From positions 1-31,626 of IMG/VR virus record IMGVR_UViG_3300032093_000549: a DNA stretch of 31,626 nucleotides; one strand, 5' to 3'. Shown here piece by piece: positions 1 to 10,400 of the stretch. The first letter of the stretch is position 1; every line of letters starts with the position of its first letter. This DNA is from a virus. Below the pieces are notes generated by a model, which worked only from the letters and a program-made list of their open reading frames with translations, was not told the DNA's origin and ran no database searches. The position numbers and the translations under genes were made by a program.

Positions 1-2
1 AC

Positions 3-1802
3 AACGAAGTGTTTGGTATTAAGCGCGTCGGTACTCGTAAGAAGAATGGGGATGTCAAGGTTGATGCCTCATTCTGGAAGGTACTGGACAACGGTGATAT
101 TCTCAACCTCAATGGAGAAGATCGTCGTGACACCAATGCGAATATTCGGAGTTATGTGGGAACCTATGAAGACTTTGTGATGACCGCTCTGAGTAGTCAA
201 AACAGTAATGCGTTGTTTATTGATAAGTCCCATTCAGAGCGGAAAGACCTGCTCATTCAGTTTATGGGATTGAATATCTTTGATAAGTTGTTTGATGCCG
301 CTCACGATGAAGCAAAGGAAATCACGGGCATCCTCAAACGGTTTAAGAAGAGTGATGTGACTGACCAGATTGCAGAAACGCATAATAAGTTACAGAAAGT
401 TGAACAGAGTATTCATAGGTACGAACTGCAAAAGGATAACCACGAAGGGAACCTTGAAGATTTGGAAGAAGAATACCGTACCCATCAATCAACCAAGCGT
501 CCCGTACCAGAAGTGTCGGGGAACTTGGACGACCTAGAAGGCGCTCTCAAGAAAACACACCAGCTCCTCAAAAAAGCACAAGAAAATTACGAGTATACCA
601 AGGTCAATTACGAAAAGGCAGTGGAGGAACATACGCAATTTACCAGCGACTTTGAAGCATACGATATGGAGAAGTTGCAGGAGTCGGTTGCCAATTACAA
701 TAAGTTAAATGACCTATTGGTGAAGGGGAACGCTGCTCTTCGTGTCGTGAATACCAAGATTGAAGAGAAAGTCAAGTTTAAGAATAAGTTGTCGGGCTAC
801 AAGTATAATCCTAACTGTGATGTCTGTGTGGCAAACAATAAGTCCGTCGTGGATGACCTAGCAACAGTCAATACGGAACTAGACGAACTCAATACAAAGC
901 GTCTCATTCAAGAGGACTCCATTACCAAGATTATTGAGGAACTGGAACCCTTGAAGTTGGAAAAGGAAACCTATGATGAAGCAATTACTGCTCAATCACT
1001 CATCCAGAAAGTACATCAGACCCAACAACGGTTGACGGTGGAACTGGAATCTGCGGGTATGACCATTGAAAAACATCAGTCCAAGATTACCAGCATTCAA
1101 ACAGACATTGACAATTACAAGCTGAACGAAGAAAATATTTTGTATAATCAGCAGGTTGATGTGGAACTCAAAGACATTCAAACGAAGATTAATGAAGTGA
1201 AACGGCACATTCAGCACGTGGATCGGGAACTTCGGTTGTTGCACGGCGATAGTTCGGTATTGACCGCAAAGAAAAAGGAATTGACGGATAAATTGAAGGA
1301 AGCCGAAGAATTGGAAACCACGTATGAAGCATACAACCATTACATGCTCGCAGTAGGTCGTGATGGGGTACCGTATGAATTGATGAGTAAGGCCATTCCA
1401 AATATGGAAGCAGAAATTAACGGGATTCTTTCACAAATTGTGGACTTCACGGTGTCGTTGGAAGTGGACGGAAAGAATATCAATGGTAAGTTAAACTATG
1501 ATTTTGATAGAATCTGGCCTTTGGAAAATTCTTCTGGCATGGAACGATTTGTGAGTAGTTTGGCAATTCGTGTGGCACTTTTGAACGCCAGCAACCTTCC
1601 AAAATCCAACATGTTAATTATTGATGAAGGATTTGGGGTATTAGATGCAGAACACATGCATTCCATGCAAACACTGTTTAATTTACTTAAAACCCATTTC
1701 GACTTTATACTTATAGTAAGTCACTTGGATACTGCCCGGGATATGGTGGATCACCTCATTGAAATCCGCAAGGAGGATGGGTATTCGCAAATATCGGTAT
1801 AA
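3..1802 (+). CDS. 46: gp46-like recombination endonuclease subunit (Rad50/SbcC family), 5'-truncated by window
   Basis: ATPase subunit of the gp46/gp47 (Rad50/Mre11-like) complex that resects DNA ends in recombination-dependent replication. The frame is open to the first base, so the N-terminus with the Walker A motif lies outside; the GTG at 9 is only the first possible start inside the window. Numbering from that GTG, a Q-loop-like ALSSQNSNALF is near residue 60, long coiled coils flank a zinc-hook CDVC (C270, C273), an ABC signature NSSGMERF follows near residue 510, and Walker B is MLIIDEGFGVLD with D539/E540. A D-loop and SHLD switch histidine follow. The length (about 600 residues even without the start) slightly exceeds what I recall for T4 gp46 (560). 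Codon use is richer in AAG and TTG than the AT-rich fibre gene downstream. The family assignment is secure. Confidence 0.95.
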   Translation, partial: NEVFGIKRVGTRKKNGDVKVDASFWKVLDNGDILNLNGEDRRDTNANIRSYVGTYEDFVMTALSSQNSNALFIDKSHSERKDLLIQFMGLNIFDKLFDAAHDEAKEITGILKRFKKSDVTDQIAETHNKLQKVEQSIHRYELQKDNHEGNLEDLEEEYRTHQSTKRPVPEVSGNLDDLEGALKKTHQLLKKAQENYEYTKVNYEKAVEEHTQFTSDFEAYDMEKLQESVANYNKLNDLLVKGNAALRVVNTKIEEKVKFKNKLSGYKYNPNCDVCVANNKSVVDDLATVNTELDELNTKRLIQEDSITKIIEELEPLKLEKETYDEAITAQSLIQKVHQTQQRLTVELESAGMTIEKHQSKITSIQTDIDNYKLNEENILYNQQVDVELKDIQTKINEVKRHIQHVDRELRLLHGDSSVLTAKKKELTDKLKEAEELETTYEAYNHYMLAVGRDGVPYELMSKAIPNMEAEINGILSQIVDFTVSLEVDGKNINGKLNYDFDRIWPLENSSGMERFVSSLAIRVALLNASNLPKSNMLIIDEGFGVLDAEHMHSMQTLFNLLKTHFDFILIVSHLDTARDMVDHLIEIRKEDGYSQISV

Positions 1803-1814
1803 TAGAGAGAATGG

Positions 1815-4800
1815 ATGGCAAGAACTAGAAAGTCGATACAACCGTTAAATTTATATAAGTACGATGTATTAATTGAGGATCAAGGTCCACGTTCCGACTA
1901 CTTTAAGATTAGTCAATTTGATGGCTATTTTTATGGTGGTCGTAACGCATTTTTGTTAGCAGGAGCAGGTATACTGAAACCAAATACTAGTATTTTAGTA
2001 GAAATATTAAACGTGAATGGTAATACAGTATACAGTGTTCCAGTAACGAACTTTACGGAAGGTAACTCCAGATTAATTCAAACAGAAGTATATTCCGACA
2101 CACCTATTGGTCCAGGCAAATTAGTGATATTGGGATGTGCAGACACCTACATTGATGGTACGCCAGTTCCAGATATATGGAAAAATAAATACAATGTTCG
2201 TTGGATAACTGATATAATTATTTCTCCATTGGTTCGTAATAAAACGCCTATACGATTTGAAAAAGAACCGTCAATTGTCGTGGAAGAAAAATTTTACAAA
2301 GCGCCAGAATCAGCAACATTCACGGAAAAAATATATGTTCCCGTGGATGTGGAATTAACTCCTAAATATTTTAATATTTTTCCTAACGGATACCAAATCC
2401 GATTGACTGGACCTGGTAACACACGATATTTCTCCGATTACAGTAACGGTATAATTACTGGATCGGCAATGATTTCTCCATCCAATGAATATGCAACTAT
2501 AGAATTACCAATTACTAAAATTTTAAACTCAACCCGTGCAGAATCAGATGGACGACTTATATACACGGATAAAAACACATTATTATTGGGTGGATTTTTA
2601 AGTAACAGTGGCGCGTATAACACAACACTTTTACCATTCGGCTCAACTACTGTATCCGGTAGTATGCAACTCGTGTATAGTAAATTGGATACGGTGTCAA
2701 CTGGATCCGATATTTCTTTTGCAAAAATACGAATTGTTGATACAAAAACATTGTCCGGTGAAATTAATAAGGTTAGAGTTTCATATAAAGAAAGTACACG
2801 ACCTGGAGAATATGTAACGTTGTCTGATGTAGACGTGGGTGTTACGGAATTATTCGCAGTGGACAGCGGAAGTAAAATTGTAAGTACAGGGCAATTTAAA
2901 GATTTACTAATTAATGATTACTGGTACACTGCTACCATGTCATTACAAAAAACAGACGCTATCCCACAACCACCCATATACTTCAACTCATCGTCACTAA
3001 TAACTAGCAATTCAATTATAACGCAGTGTTGTGTAGATTTACTTGATTCAATAAATGCAACACCGTTAATATCGGCAAGTACATATTTAAACAATGTTTC
3101 ATATTTTATTGGGAATAGAACGGAAAATTCGTTGACTTTATTCCCACGTACAGAATATACACTTGCGTTTGATGCGTTTATTACAAAAACTTCAGCATCA
3201 TTAGAAGTAGACCAAGCAGATTATTCAATGGAAGTATATCTGGTACAACAAGAAAACTCTACGGGTGTAGTACTAACTGCGGATAAACGTGGACAATTAA
3301 TTGGTACCTTAACACCAAAAACTGGATTTTTAAGACAAAATTTTGAAACTGTAGAATTTAACTTTACACCACAAATATTAAGTACCGGTGAGTTTGGACT
3401 CCGATTTGTCGTATACGGTGGATACTGGAATATTGCAAATGTGTCTGTAAAGACTGCACAGGAACCATATTTTAGTCCTGATGAAATTGATATTTTGATT
3501 CCAATTGTTAATTACCAAAATACAATTTTACAATTTAGAGCAGAATATCTAGACATCAATAATAATACGGCAGGGACAACTACAATCTCTACGCCGTTGT
3601 ATGTTACGGGATCTGATAAATATGCAGTGAATGGGTTTCCGTACACGGGTAGTGCCATGATTTCGGGATCACTTGGTATTACTGGATCATTAACAATTAC
3701 TGGATCCGGTACTTTAATTAATATTGGACCCGCACGATTCACCGGATCAGTTTCAACAACCGATAATCTATTAGTTAATGGAAACGTCGGTATCGGCACA
3801 GTTACACCGCAAGGTAAATTACACGTAGTTACCGGATCGTTAGTAAACGCACATTATAATAACCAAGGCGCATTCTTGTTTGAAGCGCAAGAAGCACAGA
3901 TGCAAGTTATTTCCGATGATAGTGGTAATCACGCATCTAAATTTGTACTATCAACCGTATCTTCATCAACGGTAAATAAGCATTGGATGTTGGATCAGAA
4001 AGGACCTGGTTTAGGAAATAGGTTTGATATTTCATACTTTACGTCATCTAACAGTGGTAATATTTTAGCACCGTCTGGCGTAGAAAAGCTTACCATAACT
4101 ACAAATGGACATGTTGGTATAGGAACTACCACACCTACCGCAACCCTACATGTACAAGGTACAATCTCCTCATCTGGAAATGTAACAGTTGACGGTAACC
4201 TAACGGTCTCGGGTCTAGTAACTGCTGCATCACAGTCCATAACATATATTAGTTCATCGCAATTAAATGTTGGAACGAACATCATTACCGTTAACGTTCA
4301 AAATCCAACTGTACAATTTGGTGGATTGGCGGTCATTGATTCGGGATCATCACCACAACGTAGTGGATCATTACTATTTGATTCAATAAATGATCAATGG
4401 ATATTTGTACACCAAAATCAAACATCACCGACATCCTCCGTGTTATTGATGGGTCCACAAACCTATAATAATATTGGAAACGAAACGAATTTAACCAACA
4501 ACTATTTGTTGAAGTCGGTCAACGCAGAACATGTTGGGGATTCACAAATTTATGATAATGGAACGAATGTTGGCATTGGTACATCAAGTCCCGTTGGCAA
4601 GTTAACTGTAAACGGTTATACAGGAGGAACGGTAGGTAGTGCAATTGCCGCTCACCAAAAAAACGTAGTGATAGGTGGAGCATACAATCAACTGTATAAT
4701 ACCAGTGCATCGGTAATGTTTCTCATCGCCGATTACAGTAACGATACTACAGACGATGTATATCCAATATATGTCGAAGATGAAAATAACGTTGTAGACT

Positions 4801-7800
4801 TTTTCTTACATGCTGGAAATGATCAAACGACTGCTACCAAACGAGCATATTTTGGTGGGAAGGTGGGCATAGGTACCACAAGTCCAAGCTACTCCCTTGA
4901 ACTGGGCGGAGCAACTGCAAACATTAGAATTGCTCCTTCAACGTTAACAAACAATGCGTTAATTAGATATGCCAATAATGCGGGTAATGCATACGTTGGG
5001 TTAGATAATAGTTCTGGTGGATTGGGTGGTGCGTATACATTAAATATGTGGCATGCGGGAGCATACTCTATTGTGTTTGGCACTAATAATACGACACGAG
5101 CGGTCATTGACTCTAGTGGTAATGTCGGTATTGGAACCACAAGTCCAAGTTACCCGCTGCAAGTACGAAGAGCCGGTGGAGCAGGGTCACTTGGAATTAC
5201 GATAGACAATGTGTTCAGTGCTTCGGATAGAACAACAAAATATTTAGCAGTTGCAGATAGTACGTCAGATACTACCGGGCATGTATTTTATGTTAGAAAT
5301 GGAACTGCAACCGATGTAGCAGTTTTATCGCTTCGGTATGACGGTAATGTCGGCATCGGTACTACAAGCCCTGCACAAAAATTACAAGTTATTGGAAATG
5401 CAATTATTGGGGCAAACTCAAATTCATCAGTGGCGGCACGACTGGATATTACCGCAGGTGGCAATGGATATGATTCGGTTATTGATTTCGGATATTATGA
5501 TACGTTTGATGCAGGTATTTGGAATATTGGAAGAAAGGGAAGTACGGGAGCATTCTTCATTAGTAACTATGGATCTGGTACAGAAGCAAATGTAGTGACG
5601 ATTAATGCGTCTAACAACGTCGGTATTGGTACCACAAGTCCATCATATAAATTGGACGTTTCAGGAACGATTGGGTTATCTGGATTCCCATTCGCAGTAA
5701 AATCTGGAAATTACAATCAAATATACGAACCCGCCGGGAATACTGCAATTTATTTAGGTAATGCCACCGATCCTACGAACTATTACGATAATTCAGTTCA
5801 TCAATGGCGGAATCGTGGTGGTGGTACAGACTATATGCGTCTTAACAGTGTCGGTAACGTTGGTATCGGAACCACAAACCCACTCCACAGATTACAATTA
5901 TCCACTGCTGCCAGTATTGCAATCCCACCAGCATACTCTCAAGTGCCATCATCGTGGACTCGTGATGCAGGCGGAATTATTCTAGCAGGATCGGAAACAT
6001 CAGATGGCAGTAGTGGATGGAGATACGGTTCACGTATCATGACCAAAGATTATGGAGACGGTCTAGGGGTATCATGGGACGTATTGTATAATGGAACATG
6101 GACGAATGATGCACTCTTTGTTGGAGGACGTTCTGGTAAACTTGGATATGTTGGAATTGGTTCTACTAATCCTCTTACACCATTATATGTGGTTGGAAAT
6201 ATACAAACAACGACGGGAGTAATTGCGTCAACGTTCTGGACAAATACGGATATTAGAAAATTAAATGCGTCTACCGCGATGAATTTTAGAGATTCTGCGG
6301 GTAATATTGAAATGATTATTGATGGATCTGGTAGAGTTGGTATCGGTACAACAAGTCCATCATATAAATTAGATGTAAATGGAGGAGTGCGACTTGCAGA
6401 TGGTGGAAGTAGACCAACGGTGATAGAAACCGGAGGAATGATATATTCTCAAGGTAATACCGGTGGTTGGGCATTTGGACATCATATAAAGGGTTCTTCC
6501 GGAACTGACCGTGGTGGGTTTGGGTTTTACGGTGGAGTAAATGCGTTAACTTATTACTACATCGGACAAGATTATTTATCTCCAACGATGGTCATTCAAA
6601 GTGGAAGTTCTGGTAATGTCGGTATTGGAACAATAAGTCCTTCAACAAAACTTCACGTATATACTGGAACGACTTCAAATATTGCAATACTAGAAGGTTC
6701 TGCTGGACAATATTTGCAAGGTGGTACTGATGGCGGTGGATTTTATTTAGAGCAAGTTGGAACTACTTCGGGAAATAGAATTCTGCGTATTCAAAATTCA
6801 AATGGGTCGGGAACGTATACTCAACTATTTTTACACGGAGCCAATCAAACAATATACACTAGTGCGAATGTTAATTTCGGCATAGGTACCTCAAGTCCAT
6901 CATATAAATTAGATATTGCTGGAGCAGGAAGCGGCAACGTTGCCGTACGACTTACACCGGATACTGGTATAATTAGATTATACGGATATGATTTGCTCGG
7001 GTATAGTAATGGTACTTTGTGGACTATTAGTAATACTACGTACAACGAATTTGTATTAGGAACGAGTTGGGATTGGGATAGATCAATGAGTTTCAAATAC
7101 ACACCAGGCACAACAGGAGCAGCTACCGGTGAACTCATCATAGGCCAACAAAGTAAAAATGATGCCAATTGGACACATGGTATAATTAATTTACAAACAA
7201 ACGGGACCACCCGAATGTACATCAATTCATCGGGAAAGGTCGGTATAGCAACAACCAGTCCACAGTCAACACTTCATGTAGCAGGAACAGTTGGATATGG
7301 CACTATCCGTATAACACCAACGAGTGCAAACGGTGAATCAGCAATGGCGTTTTTCACAGATGTCGCGGGAACGGATACGAATGACGCGTGGGTAGTTGGA
7401 CATGCAGGATGGGGTCACACTGGTGATTTTGTAATTGGTAATGAAAATAATGGAGCAGGTGGTGATGTTAGACTACTGATAGAAAAAAGTGGTAATGTTG
7501 GAATTGGAACAACCAGCCCAGGAGAAAAACTGGAAGTAAATGGTAATATTAAAACCCAAGGTTATGTCATTTTTAAAGATACTAACAATTCCAATACATA
7601 TGGATTGCGTGGATTGTCGGGAGTTATTACACTAGATGGTGGCGCACAATATCCAACTGCCTGGAATTTTCAGTACGGAAACTCTAGTAATTCGGGAATG
7701 TATATTAGTTCTTCTGGATATGTTGGCATCGGAACTACAAGTCCTGGAGTAAAACTAGACGTTAGTGGTGTTATACGATCCCCATCATTAATAGATAGCG

Positions 7801-10400
7801 ATTCAACACGTATAGTAAATCCTGGTGGAGCATATTACGTAAGTTCGGCCGGTACCGAAGTAGGTGCATTTAAGATCAAACTTCCCGTTGCAAAAAATAA
7901 TTCGTCCACTATGATGCGTATGACAGTACAAATCTATCAATATAGTACTGGTACGTCACACACATTTTTAATTGGGGGATACAATTATGGAGGAGGAGGT
8001 TGGTACAACGTATTTGCAACAAATATAACTGACATCGGAGGAAACTATACAGTTAGATTTGGATATGATGGAACGAGTGATTGTATTTGGATCGGTGAAA
8101 CGAATTCTTCGTGGTATTATCCACAAGTGTTTGTCACGGATTTTCAAATGGGTTATAATGCATATGATACAAGTTGGGCAACGGGATGGACAATCACACG
8201 AGTTACCAGTTTTGATACGGTTGAAACTAGTAGAACTGCTGCATATGTTTGGACCAATAATAACGACGGAGCAGGTTCTGGACTAGACGCTGATTTATTA
8301 GACGGATATAGTTCAGCAACTTCTGCAACAGGAAATACCATAGCATTGCGTGATGCAAATGGGGATTTAACAAACCGATACAACTTTGCAAGTTATAATA
8401 ATACCTCGGATGATGTGAGTTCTGGTACTATCACATATATCATGGCAAAGTTTGGAGATAATTATCATCGTTCTGCAACTGCTGCAAAAGTAGCTGCATT
8501 TATTAGTGGCCAGTCCATGAATATTGCTGGCAATGCGTCAACCGCAACAACTGCGGTAAACTTATCAACCGATAGAACGAACTGGAGTACTAATGGAACG
8601 ATAAGTGCGGTGGTTGGACAGTTAGCATGGAAAAATTATGGTAACGGCCACACCATAATTGATGCATCTGCAGGTACTGCTCCGAACGGAACTGCTATAA
8701 ACAATACAAATTCTACATACGCTTGGACCGGAAATTATCCCACATTGATGGGATGGAATGGATCGGATACATACGGAGTACGAGTAGATTCTGCGAGAGT
8801 TGCAGATACTGCGGGAAACATTACCGCATATACCATTAATCAAAATGTAGGATCGGGTAACACACCAACGTTTGCTGGTTTATATATAAGCACGGGCAAC
8901 ACCAGCGCAGCATATCAATACTTTTCAAATAACGGTGGACAATTTTATATAGGAAAAGAAAATTCTGCGGGTAGTGCATTTGGTGTTGATGCATATGCAA
9001 ATATTTTGTATACTTCTAATACGTACCCCATGATATTTTTAATAAATGGTTCCGAAAAAATGCGTTTGACAAATACCGGAAGACTTGGGATTGGTAACAC
9101 CAGTCCTTCATTTACACTGGATGCATCAGACAATACGGTTCGCACGGGTCGCATTTATCGGTCATTCCAATCGTATACGGGAACAACTAATAATCTAGTT
9201 CGTACATGGGATGGTGTGTTGGTTGCAGGATCCGATAGTGGTGGAGCAGAAACATACACCATCATTGACACGGGTGTTCCACAAGACAGTTACATGATGG
9301 GTGGGTTTACGATTGATTGGTTTGAAGACTATGGTTCAACCAATGCAAAAACACAAATTAAACTGGGCGGTTACTGGAATGCAGAAAGCAACGGTGGATT
9401 TCAGGGATGGGAATATACGTCTACGAATCCCGATATACGTCCTACAATACAAATTGCACGAAATAGTAGCACAGGAAATACCGCATTTATATTGAGTCAT
9501 TTTGGGGCAAGTTATGCAATTATCATGGCCCGTGATTTATGGCTCGGATATAATAGTGGTGCCGAGACATATGGAAGCGGGTGGACTATACAACAAGTAA
9601 GTTCAACGTCTGGATACACGAATTTTGATACGGTAGTTCCACGTATTGCGCCATCACCAACCGGCACAGGTGCATCCGGAACATGGGGAATTAGTATTTC
9701 TGGCAACGCAGCAAATATTACTGCATACACCATTAATCAAAGTGTGGGAACTGGTAATAGTCCAACATTTGCTGGATTAACCATAAATGGATCAAATTCT
9801 GCAAAGATTGCGCTTGTTGCCGGTAGTTCAAAGGGCGTACGATTAGGAGCCGATGGTAGCTATGGATATGTTGAAGCGGTAGATAACACTGGAGTGGCAA
9901 GTTATCAGCCTATGTATTTTGGTGGATCTGTTATAAACTTTGCCATAGCCGGATCAATAAAAGCATACATGGATGCAAGCGGTAATTTGGGAATTGGTAC
10001 AACAAGCCCAGCTGCAAAACTTCATGTGGTTGGTGATATCGTAGCAACTGGCAATATCACGGCATACTACTCTTCGGATAGAAGATTAAAGAAAAATATC
10101 AGTCTATTGACTAATGCGTTGGATAAACTTTCCAAAATCAGTGGCGTGGAATTTGACTGGACCGATGAATATATTAAAACACATGGTGGAGAAGATGGAT
10201 ATTTTATCCGACGCCATGATGTCGGTGTAATTGCTCAAGAAATTCAAGACGTTCTACCCGAAGTTGTAGCAGAAAAAATAGACGGATATCTCGGAGTTCG
10301 TTATGAAAAAGTGGTCCCGTTATTGATCCAAGCAATCAAGGAACAACAACTACAAATTGAAGAATTAAAAAAAACAATTAGTAAACTAGATGTTATATGA
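1815..10400 (+). CDS. Giant tail fibre/structural protein with GIGTTSP repeats and C-terminal S74 chaperone
   Basis: Very large (2861 residues) virion fibre protein, probably for host recognition. The N-terminal ~600 residues (starting MARTRKSIQPLNLYKYDVLI) are beta-rich and resemble virion-attachment regions of T4-like phage tail proteins. From about residue 655 there are 17 copies of a motif near GNVGIGTTSPSYKLDV, each separated by 60-120 variable residues, as in beta-helical fibre shafts. Near residue 2160 is a GSGLDADLLDG motif, and NITAYTINQ.VG.GN.PTFAGL occurs twice (about 2335 and 2633). The last ~108 residues are a Peptidase_S74 intramolecular chaperone: SSDRRLKKNI holds the Ser-Lys dyad, S2754 and K2759 with the family's five-residue spacing, then DVGVIAQEIQDVLPEVV. 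By family knowledge it trimerises the fibre and cuts itself off before the serine. ATG 1815 is used; an ATG at 1811 is in another frame. Confidence 0.93.
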   Translation: MARTRKSIQPLNLYKYDVLIEDQGPRSDYFKISQFDGYFYGGRNAFLLAGAGILKPNTSILVEILNVNGNTVYSVPVTNFTEGNSRLIQTEVYSDTPIGPGKLVILGCADTYIDGTPVPDIWKNKYNVRWITDIIISPLVRNKTPIRFEKEPSIVVEEKFYKAPESATFTEKIYVPVDVELTPKYFNIFPNGYQIRLTGPGNTRYFSDYSNGIITGSAMISPSNEYATIELPITKILNSTRAESDGRLIYTDKNTLLLGGFLSNSGAYNTTLLPFGSTTVSGSMQLVYSKLDTVSTGSDISFAKIRIVDTKTLSGEINKVRVSYKESTRPGEYVTLSDVDVGVTELFAVDSGSKIVSTGQFKDLLINDYWYTATMSLQKTDAIPQPPIYFNSSSLITSNSIITQCCVDLLDSINATPLISASTYLNNVSYFIGNRTENSLTLFPRTEYTLAFDAFITKTSASLEVDQADYSMEVYLVQQENSTGVVLTADKRGQLIGTLTPKTGFLRQNFETVEFNFTPQILSTGEFGLRFVVYGGYWNIANVSVKTAQEPYFSPDEIDILIPIVNYQNTILQFRAEYLDINNNTAGTTTISTPLYVTGSDKYAVNGFPYTGSAMISGSLGITGSLTITGSGTLINIGPARFTGSVSTTDNLLVNGNVGIGTVTPQGKLHVVTGSLVNAHYNNQGAFLFEAQEAQMQVISDDSGNHASKFVLSTVSSSTVNKHWMLDQKGPGLGNRFDISYFTSSNSGNILAPSGVEKLTITTNGHVGIGTTTPTATLHVQGTISSSGNVTVDGNLTVSGLVTAASQSITYISSSQLNVGTNIITVNVQNPTVQFGGLAVIDSGSSPQRSGSLLFDSINDQWIFVHQNQTSPTSSVLLMGPQTYNNIGNETNLTNNYLLKSVNAEHVGDSQIYDNGTNVGIGTSSPVGKLTVNGYTGGTVGSAIAAHQKNVVIGGAYNQLYNTSASVMFLIADYSNDTTDDVYPIYVEDENNVVDFFLHAGNDQTTATKRAYFGGKVGIGTTSPSYSLELGGATANIRIAPSTLTNNALIRYANNAGNAYVGLDNSSGGLGGAYTLNMWHAGAYSIVFGTNNTTRAVIDSSGNVGIGTTSPSYPLQVRRAGGAGSLGITIDNVFSASDRTTKYLAVADSTSDTTGHVFYVRNGTATDVAVLSLRYDGNVGIGTTSPAQKLQVIGNAIIGANSNSSVAARLDITAGGNGYDSVIDFGYYDTFDAGIWNIGRKGSTGAFFISNYGSGTEANVVTINASNNVGIGTTSPSYKLDVSGTIGLSGFPFAVKSGNYNQIYEPAGNTAIYLGNATDPTNYYDNSVHQWRNRGGGTDYMRLNSVGNVGIGTTNPLHRLQLSTAASIAIPPAYSQVPSSWTRDAGGIILAGSETSDGSSGWRYGSRIMTKDYGDGLGVSWDVLYNGTWTNDALFVGGRSGKLGYVGIGSTNPLTPLYVVGNIQTTTGVIASTFWTNTDIRKLNASTAMNFRDSAGNIEMIIDGSGRVGIGTTSPSYKLDVNGGVRLADGGSRPTVIETGGMIYSQGNTGGWAFGHHIKGSSGTDRGGFGFYGGVNALTYYYIGQDYLSPTMVIQSGSSGNVGIGTISPSTKLHVYTGTTSNIAILEGSAGQYLQGGTDGGGFYLEQVGTTSGNRILRIQNSNGSGTYTQLFLHGANQTIYTSANVNFGIGTSSPSYKLDIAGAGSGNVAVRLTPDTGIIRLYGYDLLGYSNGTLWTISNTTYNEFVLGTSWDWDRSMSFKYTPGTTGAATGELIIGQQSKNDANWTHGIINLQTNGTTRMYINSSGKVGIATTSPQSTLHVAGTVGYGTIRITPTSANGESAMAFFTDVAGTDTNDAWVVGHAGWGHTGDFVIGNENNGAGGDVRLLIEKSGNVGIGTTSPGEKLEVNGNIKTQGYVIFKDTNNSNTYGLRGLSGVITLDGGAQYPTAWNFQYGNSSNSGMYISSSGYVGIGTTSPGVKLDVSGVIRSPSLIDSDSTRIVNPGGAYYVSSAGTEVGAFKIKLPVAKNNSSTMMRMTVQIYQYSTGTSHTFLIGGYNYGGGGWYNVFATNITDIGGNYTVRFGYDGTSDCIWIGETNSSWYYPQVFVTDFQMGYNAYDTSWATGWTITRVTSFDTVETSRTAAYVWTNNNDGAGSGLDADLLDGYSSATSATGNTIALRDANGDLTNRYNFASYNNTSDDVSSGTITYIMAKFGDNYHRSATAAKVAAFISGQSMNIAGNASTATTAVNLSTDRTNWSTNGTISAVVGQLAWKNYGNGHTIIDASAGTAPNGTAINNTNSTYAWTGNYPTLMGWNGSDTYGVRVDSARVADTAGNITAYTINQNVGSGNTPTFAGLYISTGNTSAAYQYFSNNGGQFYIGKENSAGSAFGVDAYANILYTSNTYPMIFLINGSEKMRLTNTGRLGIGNTSPSFTLDASDNTVRTGRIYRSFQSYTGTTNNLVRTWDGVLVAGSDSGGAETYTIIDTGVPQDSYMMGGFTIDWFEDYGSTNAKTQIKLGGYWNAESNGGFQGWEYTSTNPDIRPTIQIARNSSTGNTAFILSHFGASYAIIMARDLWLGYNSGAETYGSGWTIQQVSSTSGYTNFDTVVPRIAPSPTGTGASGTWGISISGNAANITAYTINQSVGTGNSPTFAGLTINGSNSAKIALVAGSSKGVRLGADGSYGYVEAVDNTGVASYQPMYFGGSVINFAIAGSIKAYMDASGNLGIGTTSPAAKLHVVGDIVATGNITAYYSSDRRLKKNISLLTNALDKLSKISGVEFDWTDEYIKTHGGEDGYFIRRHDVGVIAQEIQDVLPEVVAEKIDGYLGVRYEKVVPLLIQAIKEQQLQIEELKKTISKLDVI
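3783..10030 (+). repeat. 17-copy GNVGIGTTSP-type coding repeat in the fibre gene
   Basis: A 45-50 base unit encoding [GN]xVGIGTTSPxxKLxV recurs inside the fibre gene, starting near 3783, 4108, 4562, 4857, 5116, 5342, 5611, 5853, 6144, 6330, 6612, 6870, 7232, 7491, 7717, 9078 and 9981. Several copies (5611, 6330, 6870) are nearly the same at the DNA level across the SPSYKLD part. Spacing is irregular (about 190-360 bases, with one gap of 1.3 kb and another of 0.9 kb), so these are module boundaries rather than a simple tandem repeat. The repeat offers sites for recombination that can swap or delete fibre modules. Confidence 0.9.

Noticed and set aside
6845-7225. Minus-strand frame of 126 codons inside the fibre gene
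   Set aside because: Shadow of the repetitive fibre coding sequence; hydrophobic low-complexity product and no ribosome-binding site.
3783-10030. Regular short repeats in 4-10 kb considered as a CRISPR array or DNA-level tandem repeat
   Set aside because: The units keep the fibre reading frame, vary at synonymous sites and have irregular spacing; they are protein repeats.
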